DNA from: JAFGHJ01 sp964523975
GTDB taxonomy: Bacteria > Hydrothermota > UBA3072
Assembly (NCBI GenBank): GCA_964523975.1
Contig: CAZGBM010000081.1
Span: forward strand, 1-7,474
Direction: 5' to 3'
DNA length: 7,474 nucleotides
The notes beneath the pieces were generated by a model. It was given only the letters and a program-made list of their open reading frames with translations, did not search any database and had not been told where the DNA came from. Every line of letters starts with the position of its first letter. Positions within the stretch are counted from its first letter, which is position 1. Below, piece after piece: positions 1 to 6,844 of this stretch. The position numbers and the translations under genes are program-made.

Positions 1-525
1 GGGTTTAAACCCAAGGAACTTTTTTCGGATTCTAAGATGGGTGAGGGTACAATATTCGTAGATACGAATTTCTCTCCCGTAAAGAGAGTTACATATAAGG
101 TTAATAATGTCAGGGTCGGTCAGAGGACGGACTTTGAGGAATTGATAATGGAAATCTGGACTGACGGTTCTATTTATCCGGACGAGGCGCTTAATCTTTC
201 TTCCAAGATTATAAAAGACCACATTGAATTATTTATAGAAAAGGATATATTTGAAGAAGAGGAAGAAAGTGGCGTTACCGAAAAAGAAGAGATGAAAAAA
301 GCGCTGGATTTGCCCGTAGAGGAATTGGGAATGGGTAACAGAGTCAGCAATGTTTTGAAAAATAAAAATATTAATAAATTGAAAGATATTGTTAAATATT
401 CAGAGGAAGAAATGCTTAATTTTCCTAACTTTGGTAAGGTTTCGCTACGAGAAGTTAAAGATAGATTGGCCGAGTACAATCTAACTTTAAATATGGATTT
501 GAAGAATATGGAGGATAAGAAATGA
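1..525 (+). CDS. rpoA: DNA-directed RNA polymerase subunit alpha, 3' part (start outside window)
   Basis: Alpha dimerises to start assembly of core RNA polymerase, and its C-terminal domain contacts UP elements and activators. The frame is open from base 1, so only about the last 174 residues are present. Seen: the end of the N-terminal domain (FSPVKRVTYKVNNVRVGQRT, then a strand-helix pair), an acidic Glu-rich linker near local residues 83-100, and the C-terminal domain with its helix-hairpin-helix motif (NFPNFGKVSLREVK). Arg114 and Asn117 of the partial product align with E. coli Arg265 and Asn268, the main DNA-contacting residues of alphaCTD, so UP-element binding is probably retained. By the same alignment the Lys equivalent to E. 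coli Lys298 is Val. The stop codon overlaps the rplQ start (ATGA). The identification is secure from alignment recalled from the family; the promoter lies upstream, outside the window. Confidence 0.97.
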   Translation, partial: GFKPKELFSDSKMGEGTIFVDTNFSPVKRVTYKVNNVRVGQRTDFEELIMEIWTDGSIYPDEALNLSSKIIKDHIELFIEKDIFEEEEESGVTEKEEMKKALDLPVEELGMGNRVSNVLKNKNINKLKDIVKYSEEEMLNFPNFGKVSLREVKDRLAEYNLTLNMDLKNMEDKK

Positions 526-875
526 GGCATGGAAAGAAGGTTAAAAAAATAGGAAGGACACATGCCCATAGAAAAGCGGCTTTAAATAACCTTTTCTGTG
601 CACTTATATTGAGTGAATCTATAAAGACTACCAGGGGTAAGGCTGTAGCCTTAAAGAGATTTGCCGACAAAGAAGTAGCTAAGGCTCTTAAGGCTGATCT
701 TAGTATTAAAAGAAAATTTAAAAGCAATTTAGGTTCAAAGCAAGCATACTATAAGCTGTTTGAGACAATAGTTCCGCAGTACAAGGATAGGAGGGGTGGA
801 TATGTTCGTATTGTCGATTTGTCTGTGGGTAGAAGAGGTGACGGAGCTATTGAAAGTATAGTAGAGTTTGTATAA
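522..875 (+). CDS. rplQ: 50S ribosomal protein L17
   Basis: L17 is a protein of the large ribosomal subunit, located near the peptide exit tunnel. The 117-residue product has the usual bacterial length and the typical opening MRHGKKVKKIGRTHAHRKAA, followed by the family-typical segments LILSESIKTTRGKA, FADKEVAKALKAD and a C-terminal GGYVRIV strand. The ATG overlaps the rpoA stop. It is preceded by GGAGG at 510-514, seven bases upstream, so translation is probably coupled to rpoA. The rpoA-rplQ order is the standard end of the bacterial alpha operon. No terminator-like hairpin follows: the next gene begins nine bases after the stop, suggesting the transcript continues. Confidence 0.98.
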   Translation: MRHGKKVKKIGRTHAHRKAALNNLFCALILSESIKTTRGKAVALKRFADKEVAKALKADLSIKRKFKSNLGSKQAYYKLFETIVPQYKDRRGGYVRIVDLSVGRRGDGAIESIVEFV

Positions 876-884
876 GTTTGAACA

Positions 885-3101
885 GTGATAGATGAGAGGA
901 TTTCTTCTTTAGAAAGAAAAGCGGAAGAAGAATCAAAATTTGCCGAAAGACTTAGAAGCAGATTCGGCAAGAAATCTTACTTAAATTTACTAAAAGATTC
1001 TGTGGCCGGAGCTCTTGGCCCTGGCGAAATTGATTTTCTCTCAAGGGCAGATTCTTTAATATATATAGTATTTTCCGAACAAGTTCAGTCCGAATTACAA
1101 AAAGGTTTGAAATCAATAAGCTCTTTTCTCGACGAAGGAGAAAAAAAGTATCTTATGACGCAACTGGACGAATTCACTCAGACTCTGAATAAGGTCTTCG
1201 ATGAAGGAGTGAAGGCAGGTATTTCCCCGATTTTGATTGAGTTGGCTATCAGAAGGTGGCTTAAGGTTCAAATGCCTTCAAAGAGTTCGGCCCCGATTCA
1301 TAAGAAAGTGAATCTTTCTTTGCAATTCTTTAGCAAGCGGGAACTCCGGAAAGGGGTAGCCCAGAGGAATGTTCTGCGTTTTCCGGAAAAAGCACTTCCT
1401 GTTACAGTGTCGTTGAATGATTTACAACTAGAGCATTTTTCCGATTTTATCGAAGCCGGAGATTTCTTTTCCGATGTTGCAAAGATATTTGCCGATTGTT
1501 TTATAAATCAGGTGAGGATAGAAGCTCATCAGGTTGATTACAAAGATACAAAAGAAAAGATAAAATCTACCCAGAATTCCATCAAAGAAAACGTAAAAGA
1601 AAAAATGAAAAAGCTTTTCGAAGAAATCGAGGACTTGAGTGTTAAAGAACTTCGCCAGAATATTGACGAAATAATAAGATATATAAATAGCGGGGAAATG
1701 AAGGTTAGGGCTTTAGGAGCCCAAATGTCTCGGCTCAAAAATATTGCCGAAACAGACGAGACTGTTAAAACTCCCGGAATTCTGAGGTATTTTGATATTA
1801 ATCTAAGCAAGAAAATAAGAGGCAGCGTGAATAGTTCTATAGCGGCACTCAGTGGCAAATTAGACGGTGCGCCCGAATCGTTTTTATCCCGTAGTTTATT
1901 GGGAAGAAAAACAGATTATGAAAGTGTTATAGATTGGTTTACCGAAACTTATGACGAGGTATTTTTGCCGACGGTTACGGAGCTTATTTTCGAAGAAATG
2001 GTCAAAGTATTTCCCGAATCGGATAACGACTCTTTGGATGAAGCCAGGTGGGTGGGGTTACTTGCCAGGAGAACAGACCCGCCGGCTGTTTACTTTATTC
2101 CCCAAATCGAGAGAACGCTCTCCAGGGCAGAGAGTATTGTAAGGGATCATCTTAAGACGGTTTCTGTAATGGTATATGATATTAGGGGTTCTTCTTTAAT
2201 GGGGGAGAAGTTATTGAATGCCGAGATGGAAGATAAGATAAGAAACGAGTTTCAATCGGAATTGTTAAAAGCGGTAGAAGATACAGGAGGATTTTTTGTA
2301 AAGGACACCGGGGATGGAGGTATCGTTTTGTTTTCCGAAGAAAGTAGCGATTTCTATTTCAGGCAGATTTCTATGTCTGGGAGCGGGAAGAAAAATTCGG
2401 AAGAAAAGGAAATGAAGCTCAAGGCTTCCTTGGATTCGGCGAGTCGGGCGATAAGATGTGCCAGAAAAATGCTCGAGTATTCGGAAATATTTGTTAGAAA
2501 AAACTTAAAAAGATATAAGGAATGGTTTAAAGAGTTTGATGAAAAAGAAATAGGTTTTGGCGGTATAACTTACGAACATTTGCCTCCGGAATACAAAAGA
2601 ATATTCCAAATAGGTATAGGTATTTCTTCCGGTAACCCGGGTGAAGATATCTTTTTGGGAAAAAATGTACAGGGTCATCTTGACCTTACGGGAAGTCTTG
2701 TCAGGAGAGCAAATATGTATTCTACTGTTCATCATCCCGATAAGTCGGTTATTCTTATCGGGGCTTCTACGATGTTCAGTTTTTTGCTACAGGTAGGTTC
2801 CTTCAAATCGGTGGCAGGTGAGGAAAAGATCGAGAAAAATGCCTACCCTTCCATACCTGTTAGAGAAAAACTAATAGAAGAGGTTATTCTCTGGATGAAA
2901 GGACTTTCGGGTAGTTATATTATTAGTGACCATAAAGTATCTTTACAGAGGATAGATTATTTGATTGACGATAAGGGAGGCGTGGGAAAACTTGATATGC
3001 CTGCAGAGGATGTTAGCATAAAGAGAGGGACCCGCGTCTATGACGGTAAAGTGAGGGAAGAAAGAGTTCTTTATGAGGTTATACCGGAGAAGAGGAGTTA
3101 A
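885..3101 (+). CDS. Large soluble protein with an atypical class III adenylate/guanylate cyclase domain
   Basis: This 738-residue protein has no clear signal peptide or membrane segment and is probably cytoplasmic. Residues 1-420 are mostly helical and I do not recognise them; 220-275 is Lys/Glu-rich and could form a coiled coil. Residues about 426-640 match a class III nucleotidyl cyclase domain. The first strand has VSVMVYDIRGSS with metal-binding Asp432. KDTGDG has Lys473 (purine-recognition position) and second metal Asp477. IGIGISSG at 576-583 precedes LDLTGSLVRRAN. There, Asp600 occupies the adenine-contact position, but the transition-state Asn and Arg are Arg607 and Met611. The stretch between Asp477 and Ile576 is about 50 residues longer than usual. 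Activity is therefore uncertain: it may be a divergent cyclase, a nucleotide sensor or a pseudoenzyme. The GTG start is chosen because an in-frame TGA lies at 879-881 and the next in-frame candidates are far inside. No Shine-Dalgarno precedes it, so it may rely on reinitiation after rplQ. valS follows after two bases. Confidence 0.8.
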   Translation: MIDERISSLERKAEEESKFAERLRSRFGKKSYLNLLKDSVAGALGPGEIDFLSRADSLIYIVFSEQVQSELQKGLKSISSFLDEGEKKYLMTQLDEFTQTLNKVFDEGVKAGISPILIELAIRRWLKVQMPSKSSAPIHKKVNLSLQFFSKRELRKGVAQRNVLRFPEKALPVTVSLNDLQLEHFSDFIEAGDFFSDVAKIFADCFINQVRIEAHQVDYKDTKEKIKSTQNSIKENVKEKMKKLFEEIEDLSVKELRQNIDEIIRYINSGEMKVRALGAQMSRLKNIAETDETVKTPGILRYFDINLSKKIRGSVNSSIAALSGKLDGAPESFLSRSLLGRKTDYESVIDWFTETYDEVFLPTVTELIFEEMVKVFPESDNDSLDEARWVGLLARRTDPPAVYFIPQIERTLSRAESIVRDHLKTVSVMVYDIRGSSLMGEKLLNAEMEDKIRNEFQSELLKAVEDTGGFFVKDTGDGGIVLFSEESSDFYFRQISMSGSGKKNSEEKEMKLKASLDSASRAIRCARKMLEYSEIFVRKNLKRYKEWFKEFDEKEIGFGGITYEHLPPEYKRIFQIGIGISSGNPGEDIFLGKNVQGHLDLTGSLVRRANMYSTVHHPDKSVILIGASTMFSFLLQVGSFKSVAGEEKIEKNAYPSIPVREKLIEEVILWMKGLSGSYIISDHKVSLQRIDYLIDDKGGVGKLDMPAEDVSIKRGTRVYDGKVREERVLYEVIPEKRS
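3091..3097 (+). promoter_or_regulatory. Shine-Dalgarno site that fixes the valS GTG start
   Basis: AGAGGAG lies inside the last codons of the cyclase-like gene, six bases before the GTG at 3104. It supports GTG as the true valS start and suggests translational coupling with the upstream gene. Confidence 0.7.
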
Positions 3102-3103
3102 TA

Positions 3104-5719
3104 GTGGAACTCTCGAAGAAATATGACCCTAAGTCAGCGGAAGAGAAATGGAGAACAATTTGGGAAGAGAGCAAAACTTTTGTAGCAGATATTGATAGTG
3201 AAAAACCTTTTTATATAATTCTTCTTCCTCCGCCCAATGTTACGGGCATTTTACATCTCGGTCATGTGCTAAACATGACAATACAGGATGTTTTTATCCG
3301 TATTCATAAGATGCAGGGATTCGAGGTTTTATGGCTTCCCGGGACGGACCATGCCGGAATTGCAACTCAGAATGTTGTGGAAAGAAAATTGGCAAAGCAG
3401 GGTCTTTCAAGATTTGATCTGGGAAGAGAAAAATTCATTGAAGAGGTCTGGAAGTGGAAGGGCGAATATCATAACAGAATCGTATCGCAGATGAAAACTC
3501 TCGGTCTTGGTTGCGACTGGAGCAGGGAAACTTTTACTTTAGACGAAGATTTTTCCAGGGCTGTCGAAGAAACTTTTGTCAGGTTGTACGAAAAAGGTTA
3601 TGTTTATAGAGATGAGTACATTGTAAATTACTGTCCCCGTTGTGAGACGGTTATTTCGAACGAAGAAGTAGAAGATAAAGAGCTCAAGGGTAAATTTTAT
3701 TACATTGAATATCCGTTGAAAGAAGGCGGGAAGATGCAACTGGCGACGACACGTCCCGAGACGATGCTGGGCGATACGGCCGTTGCGGTTAACCCCGACG
3801 ATAAGAGATACAAAAAATTGATTGGGAAAAAAGTAATTCTTCCTTTGATGGATAGAGAGATTCCTGTAATTTCCGATAAGAAAGTGGATAAAGAATTCGG
3901 AACAGGCGTAGTCAAGATTACCCCGGCGCACGACCCGGTTGATTTCGAAATTGGCAGAGAACATAATCTTCCTCTGGTAAATATTCTCGATAAAAAAGGA
4001 AATATAAACGAAAATGGTGGAAGATACGAGGGTATGGATCGCTATGATGCGCGTGAAAAGGTTGTGGAGGACCTTAAAGCTTTAGGTCTTCTGGACAAAA
4101 TAGAGGATTATTCTCATTCTGTCGGGCACTGTTCCCGTTGTAAAACTATTCTTGAGCCGTATATCTCGAAACAGTGGTTCGTAAAAATGGATAAAATGGC
4201 AAAAAAGGCAAAGAAAGCTACAAAGGAAGGTAAAGTGAGATTTTATCTTCCCCGATGGGAAAAGGTATATAACCACTGGCTTAGTAACATCCGTCCCTGG
4301 GTGATTTCGCGTCAATTGTGGTGGGGACACCAGATACCTGCATATTATTGCAGAAACTGCGAAGAAGTTCTGGTCGGTCGTGGTGTACCTTCGCAATGTT
4401 CGAAGTGCGGGAGTAAGGATTTATACAGGGATGAAGATGTTCTTGATACCTGGTTTTCTTCATGGTTGTGGCCTTTTGCTCCTTTCGGATGGCCGGAAAA
4501 AACTAAAGATCTGGATTTGTTTTTCCCTTCCACGACTCTTGTAACAGGATGGGATATAATCTTTTTATGGGTTGCAAGGATGATTATGTCTTCCCTTGAA
4601 TTTATGGGGGATGTTCCTTTTGGTAAGGTATATTTCACAGGTATGATTCGTGATTCCAAGCATCGAGCTTTATCTAAATCTCTGGGAAATTCTCCGGACC
4701 CGCTTGAACTGATCGCCGTCTACGGGTCGGATGCCCTGCGTATAGGAATCTTGCGGATTACACCCGAGGGTAAAGATGTAATATACAAAGAAGAGAGTAT
4801 CGAGCAGGGAAGAAATTTCCTTAATAAAATATGGAATGTTACGAGATTTTTGATGATGAATTGCACGGATGATGATACGGGAAGTATAGATGGTATGAGT
4901 CTTGCTAAGACGGATAAATGGATTGTATCAAGAGTTATGGGACTTGTGAAAGATGTAGAGGAGCTTATCGATTCTTTCAGAATTAGCGAGGCAAGCAGGA
5001 TGCTTTCTTCTCGTTTCTGGGATGAATTTTGTGATTGGTACCTGGAAATGATAAAACCGCGTATTTATTCGGGCGATAAGAACGAGAGAAAGGTTGCCAT
5101 TTCTGTTGCTTTGTGGGCTTTTGAGAGATATCTTAAACTTATGCATCCTTTTATTCCTCATATAACGGAGGAGATTTATGATATGCTGCCGTATACTTCG
5201 GACCTTATTATCGAATCGAGATGGCCGGTTTACGATAAAAGCCACAGAAATCTGGAAATGGAAAGCGAAATGAATTTTCTGCATGAATTTGTTTCCAATA
5301 TTCGTAATATTAGAGGTGAGTTCAACCTACAGCCGGATTTGAAGCTTAAGGTAATAGTTAATTGCGAAGATAATCTTTTCGATTCCGTTCGGGAAGAGAC
5401 CGAATGGATTTTAAGGCTCGGCGGTATCGAAGAGCTTAAAGAGGGCGGAAAAGTTTCCAATTCGGCGTTTTTTCATTTGAAGGGGATGGATGTTTATATC
5501 CCCCTTGAAGGAATAATCGACCTTGAAAAAGAAAGAGAGAGAATGAAAAAAGAAATTACCGAAATTGAAGGTTTTCTTAAGAGGACGGAAAAGCAGCTTT
5601 CGAAGAAAGATTTCTTGGAAAAAGCTCCGCCTGAAGTAGTAGAAAAAGCGAAAGAAAATAAAGAAAGACTTGATAGTAAATACAATAAATTAGTCGAAAA
5701 CCTGAAACGAATATCATAG
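3104..5719 (+). CDS. valS: Valyl-tRNA synthetase (valine--tRNA ligase)
   Basis: Class I aminoacyl-tRNA synthetase that charges tRNA-Val with valine in the cytoplasm and hydrolyses mischarged Thr-tRNA-Val. At 871 residues it has normal family length. Visible in order: PPPNVTGILHLGH with the HIGH-type motif HLGH at 51-54; a Cys pair at 177/180; the CP1 editing domain with TTRPETMLGDTAV at 215-227 and GTGVVKITPAHDP; further Cys pairs at 343/346, 416/419 and 432/435 that look like zinc-ribbon knuckles; DTWFSSWLWPF; the KMSKS-loop region, here ALSKS at 522-526; the anticodon-binding domain (FWDEFCDWYLEMIKPRIY); and a C-terminal coiled-coil arm from about 800 to the end. The first Lys and Met of KMSKS are replaced by Ala and Leu, while the second Lys and both Ser are kept. 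Start is GTG with a good Shine-Dalgarno. No clear intrinsic terminator follows. Confidence 0.98.
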   Translation: MELSKKYDPKSAEEKWRTIWEESKTFVADIDSEKPFYIILLPPPNVTGILHLGHVLNMTIQDVFIRIHKMQGFEVLWLPGTDHAGIATQNVVERKLAKQGLSRFDLGREKFIEEVWKWKGEYHNRIVSQMKTLGLGCDWSRETFTLDEDFSRAVEETFVRLYEKGYVYRDEYIVNYCPRCETVISNEEVEDKELKGKFYYIEYPLKEGGKMQLATTRPETMLGDTAVAVNPDDKRYKKLIGKKVILPLMDREIPVISDKKVDKEFGTGVVKITPAHDPVDFEIGREHNLPLVNILDKKGNINENGGRYEGMDRYDAREKVVEDLKALGLLDKIEDYSHSVGHCSRCKTILEPYISKQWFVKMDKMAKKAKKATKEGKVRFYLPRWEKVYNHWLSNIRPWVISRQLWWGHQIPAYYCRNCEEVLVGRGVPSQCSKCGSKDLYRDEDVLDTWFSSWLWPFAPFGWPEKTKDLDLFFPSTTLVTGWDIIFLWVARMIMSSLEFMGDVPFGKVYFTGMIRDSKHRALSKSLGNSPDPLELIAVYGSDALRIGILRITPEGKDVIYKEESIEQGRNFLNKIWNVTRFLMMNCTDDDTGSIDGMSLAKTDKWIVSRVMGLVKDVEELIDSFRISEASRMLSSRFWDEFCDWYLEMIKPRIYSGDKNERKVAISVALWAFERYLKLMHPFIPHITEEIYDMLPYTSDLIIESRWPVYDKSHRNLEMESEMNFLHEFVSNIRNIRGEFNLQPDLKLKVIVNCEDNLFDSVREETEWILRLGGIEELKEGGKVSNSAFFHLKGMDVYIPLEGIIDLEKERERMKKEITEIEGFLKRTEKQLSKKDFLEKAPPEVVEKAKENKERLDSKYNKLVENLKRIS

Positions 5720-5729
5720 TTTAAGTACC

Positions 5730-5750
5730 GGATATCAGGTGTCAGATACC
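5730..5750. repeat. Imperfect hairpin downstream of valS
   Basis: GG-A-TATC at 5730-5736 pairs with GATACC at 5745-5750 with one bulged A, around an 8-base loop. It is too short and lacks a following T-run, so it is not a convincing terminator. It may be a fragment of a repetitive intergenic sequence. Confidence 0.35.
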
Positions 5751-5814
5751 AGCCAAAAAGAAATGTAGGTCGAGAAATTCCATCCGGATGCGAATTAAAA
5801 ATTAAAATTTAAAA

Positions 5815-5854
5815 AGCAAAATGACAAATAAAAATACAAAAATTAAAAAAATGA
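5815..5854 (-). repeat. Partial inverted copy of the AT-rich intergenic repeat
   Basis: Bases 5815-5835 match the reverse complement of 7012-7032 at 20 of 21 positions. The match resumes after a short A-rich insertion (TTAAAAAAATGA at 5843-5854 against the complement of about 7000-7011). The hairpin end of the element is not present in this copy. Low complexity makes the extension less certain than the 21-base core. Confidence 0.5.
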
Positions 5855-5928
5855 TAGCAAGCAGATTTATGTATTTAAAATAGGATTTTTTATTTGTTGT
5901 TTTTTTAGTTTATTTTTGAACTTTGATC

Positions 5929-5980
5929 TGTAATTTTACATTTTGATATTTGATTTTTACATTTTTGCGGCTTTGCCGCA
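5929..5980 (+). repeat. AT-rich intergenic repeat, copy 1, with terminal GC hairpin
   Basis: This copy aligns without gaps to 7021-7072, with 44 of 52 bases identical by hand count. It consists of an AT-rich body (TTTGATATTTGATTTTT is identical in both copies) ending in the hairpin TGCGGC-TTT-GCCGCA at 5966-5980. The T-run lies before the hairpin rather than after it, so it is not a + strand terminator. Copy number elsewhere in the genome is unknown. Confidence 0.7.
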
Positions 5981-6029
5981 GTATGTAAACTATATTTGAC
6001 TTAAGGTAAAAAAATTGCTTTATGCGAAA

Positions 6030-6047
6030 TATAATTGCATTTTGCAA
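6030..6047 (+). promoter_or_regulatory. Possible -10 element and adjacent inverted repeat upstream of the 6198 gene
   Basis: TATAAT at 6030-6035 is a perfect -10 hexamer and is immediately followed by the inverted repeat TTGCA-TTT-TGCAA (6035-6047), which would cover the transcription start. No acceptable -35 sits 16-18 bases upstream. TTGACT at 5996-6001 is too far away, and its own 17-base partner (TTTATG) is poor. If used, the leader would be about 155 nt. The inverted repeat could be an operator or an mRNA 5' hairpin; this is speculative. Confidence 0.3.
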
Positions 6048-6062
6048 GGTATAGTAGAGACC

Positions 6063-6184
6063 AAGGCTTTGCCAATCAATGCTTTAAGTTCTGGAATAGA
6101 AGTTGCATATAAAGTAAGTAGTTCGTTGGTAATTTAGCAGTCGTTAGCAAGTGGTTTTCGGGAGTCTGTCTGATGTAAAGCCTT
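6063..6184 (+). promoter_or_regulatory. Possibly structured mRNA leader of the 6198 gene
   Basis: AAGGCTTTGC at 6063-6072 can pair with GTAAAGCCTT at 6175-6184 (ten pairs, one G-U), enclosing about 100 nt. The helix ends at the base before the AAAGGAGG ribosome-binding site. Inside are small possible stems (CTTTA 6082-6086 with TAAAG 6110-6114, enclosing TTCT/AGAA) and a direct repeat TTAGCA at 6134-6139 and 6144-6149. It resembles no riboswitch class I can recall. An eight-base perfect complement in a leader of this length could arise by chance, so the call is tentative. Confidence 0.25.
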
Positions 6185-6192
6185 AAAGGAGG
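6185..6192 (+). promoter_or_regulatory. Strong Shine-Dalgarno site of the 6198 gene
   Basis: AAAGGAGG sits five bases before the ATG at 6198 and fixes that start. It is the strongest ribosome-binding site in the window, suggesting efficient translation, as would suit an abundant exported protein. Confidence 0.85.
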
Positions 6193-6197
6193 CGAAA

Positions 6198-6755
6198 ATG
6201 AGAAAAATTTTAATTATGTTAATAATTTTACCGGTTATGCTTTTTGCGCAAGGCCGGGTCGCGGGCCCGAGTCCTCAATCTATGGATGCGACTTTGACTT
6301 TTATGATTCCAACTGCTGTTGGAATATACGTGAACAATAATGCTGAGTGGAATTTCAACAATATAACGCTCAATCCCAGTAATCCTATTTACCCTCCTGT
6401 CACCTATCCCGAATACTATTTTCCGACAACGCCTCTGTCTTCTCCTTATCAGCAGCTTGAATATATGGTCGCCGGTTCGCCAGCCGCCACTCCTGTGGAT
6501 TGGACCCTTACGGTGTATGGAAGCGGAGACCCCGGTAACGGTGTACTTCTTTCGGATATAGAACATAGTCCTGCTGGAATGGGTACATGGAATGATTTCA
6601 ACACGTCGGCTACGCCCGATACACTCGTAAGCGGAAGCGGTAATACCGGCGGATGGCAGTTTTTCAATCAGGATTATCGAGTGATTCTGGATGGCGACGA
6701 AGAACAAACTGGTGGCGTGAGCTGTTTGCTTACCTATACGATTCAGACTGATTAA
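6198..6755 (+). CDS. Small secreted protein of unknown function, predicted beta-rich
   Basis: The 185-residue product starts with a classic Sec signal peptide: MRK, a hydrophobic core (ILIMLIILPVMLF) and likely signal peptidase I cleavage after Ala17 (LFA-Q). The mature part of about 168 residues is rich in Gly, Ser, Thr, Pro, Asn and aromatics with few Lys or Arg. Short alternating strands (DATLTFMIPTAVGIYV, VDWTLTVYG, DYRVILDGD, LLTYTIQ) suggest a secreted beta-sandwich. There is no Cys pair (a single Cys near the C-terminus), no lipobox and no visible sorting signal. Trp102 (DWTLTV), GD and Trp131 (TWNDF) match the pattern of the next gene's product (DWVFIC, GD, EWVPF), suggesting the two belong to one family. 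A surface-layer, adhesin or pilus-like role is possible but not shown. The gene stands alone between a long leader and a strong terminator, so it is probably monocistronic. Confidence 0.85.
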   Translation: MRKILIMLIILPVMLFAQGRVAGPSPQSMDATLTFMIPTAVGIYVNNNAEWNFNNITLNPSNPIYPPVTYPEYYFPTTPLSSPYQQLEYMVAGSPAATPVDWTLTVYGSGDPGNGVLLSDIEHSPAGMGTWNDFNTSATPDTLVSGSGNTGGWQFFNQDYRVILDGDEEQTGGVSCLLTYTIQTD

Positions 6756-6782
6756 CTGAGCCACTGAACTAAGGATTCTGCT

Positions 6783-6824
6783 AAAAACAAAAAGGGCGTC
6801 TAAAAAACGCCCTTTTTGTTTTTT
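6783..6824 (+). terminator. Strong Rho-independent terminator after the 6198 gene
   Basis: AAAAACAAAAAGGGCGT (6783-6799) pairs perfectly with 6807-6823 around a 7-base loop (6800-6806), giving a 17-bp stem with a GGGCG core. The T-rich 3' arm runs into TTTTTT ending at 6824. The matching A-run on the 5' side means it could also stop transcription from the right, on the - strand. It begins 27 bases after the stop of the secreted-protein gene. Confidence 0.92.
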
Positions 6825-6844
6825 CCCCAACACCATATAAAAAA

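Larger units (their letters stand above)
5720..6029. other. Gene-free AT-rich spacer after valS, built of repeats
   Basis: No credible reading frame was found on either strand. The spacer holds an imperfect hairpin (5730-5750), the 10-base perfect palindrome CATCCGGATG (5781-5790), a partial inverted copy and a direct copy of an interspersed AT-rich repeat (listed separately), and T-rich runs around 5884-5907. No GC-rich stem followed by a T-run was seen, so how valS transcription ends is not evident. Confidence 0.6.

Noticed and set aside
174..569. 131-residue - strand frame across rpoA and rplQ
   Set aside because: Ser/Leu/Phe-rich complement of two well-identified genes, with no ribosome-binding site of note.
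3539..3964. 141-residue - strand frame inside valS
   Set aside because: It is antisense to the ValRS editing domain, which is fully accounted for in the + frame; composition is that of a shadow frame.
5966..5980. GC hairpin after valS as an intrinsic terminator
   Set aside because: The T-run precedes the stem on the + strand and an A-run would follow on the - strand, so it fits a terminator in neither direction.
5996..6024. TTGACT with a 17-base spacer to TTTATG as the promoter of the 6198 gene
   Set aside because: The -35 is good but the -10 matches only three of six bases, while a perfect TATAAT lies at 6030; not supported well enough to list.
6063..6184. Leader as a known riboswitch (c-di-GMP, TPP, SAM, cobalamin) or a T-box
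   Set aside because: None of the consensus core motifs of these classes could be found; only the closing helix geometry is suggestive.
6228..6836. 202-residue open frame on the - strand over the secreted-protein gene and its terminator
   Set aside because: It lies antisense to a gene with a clear signal peptide and ribosome-binding site, runs through the terminator hairpin, and its Arg/Ile-rich translation has no recognisable domain.
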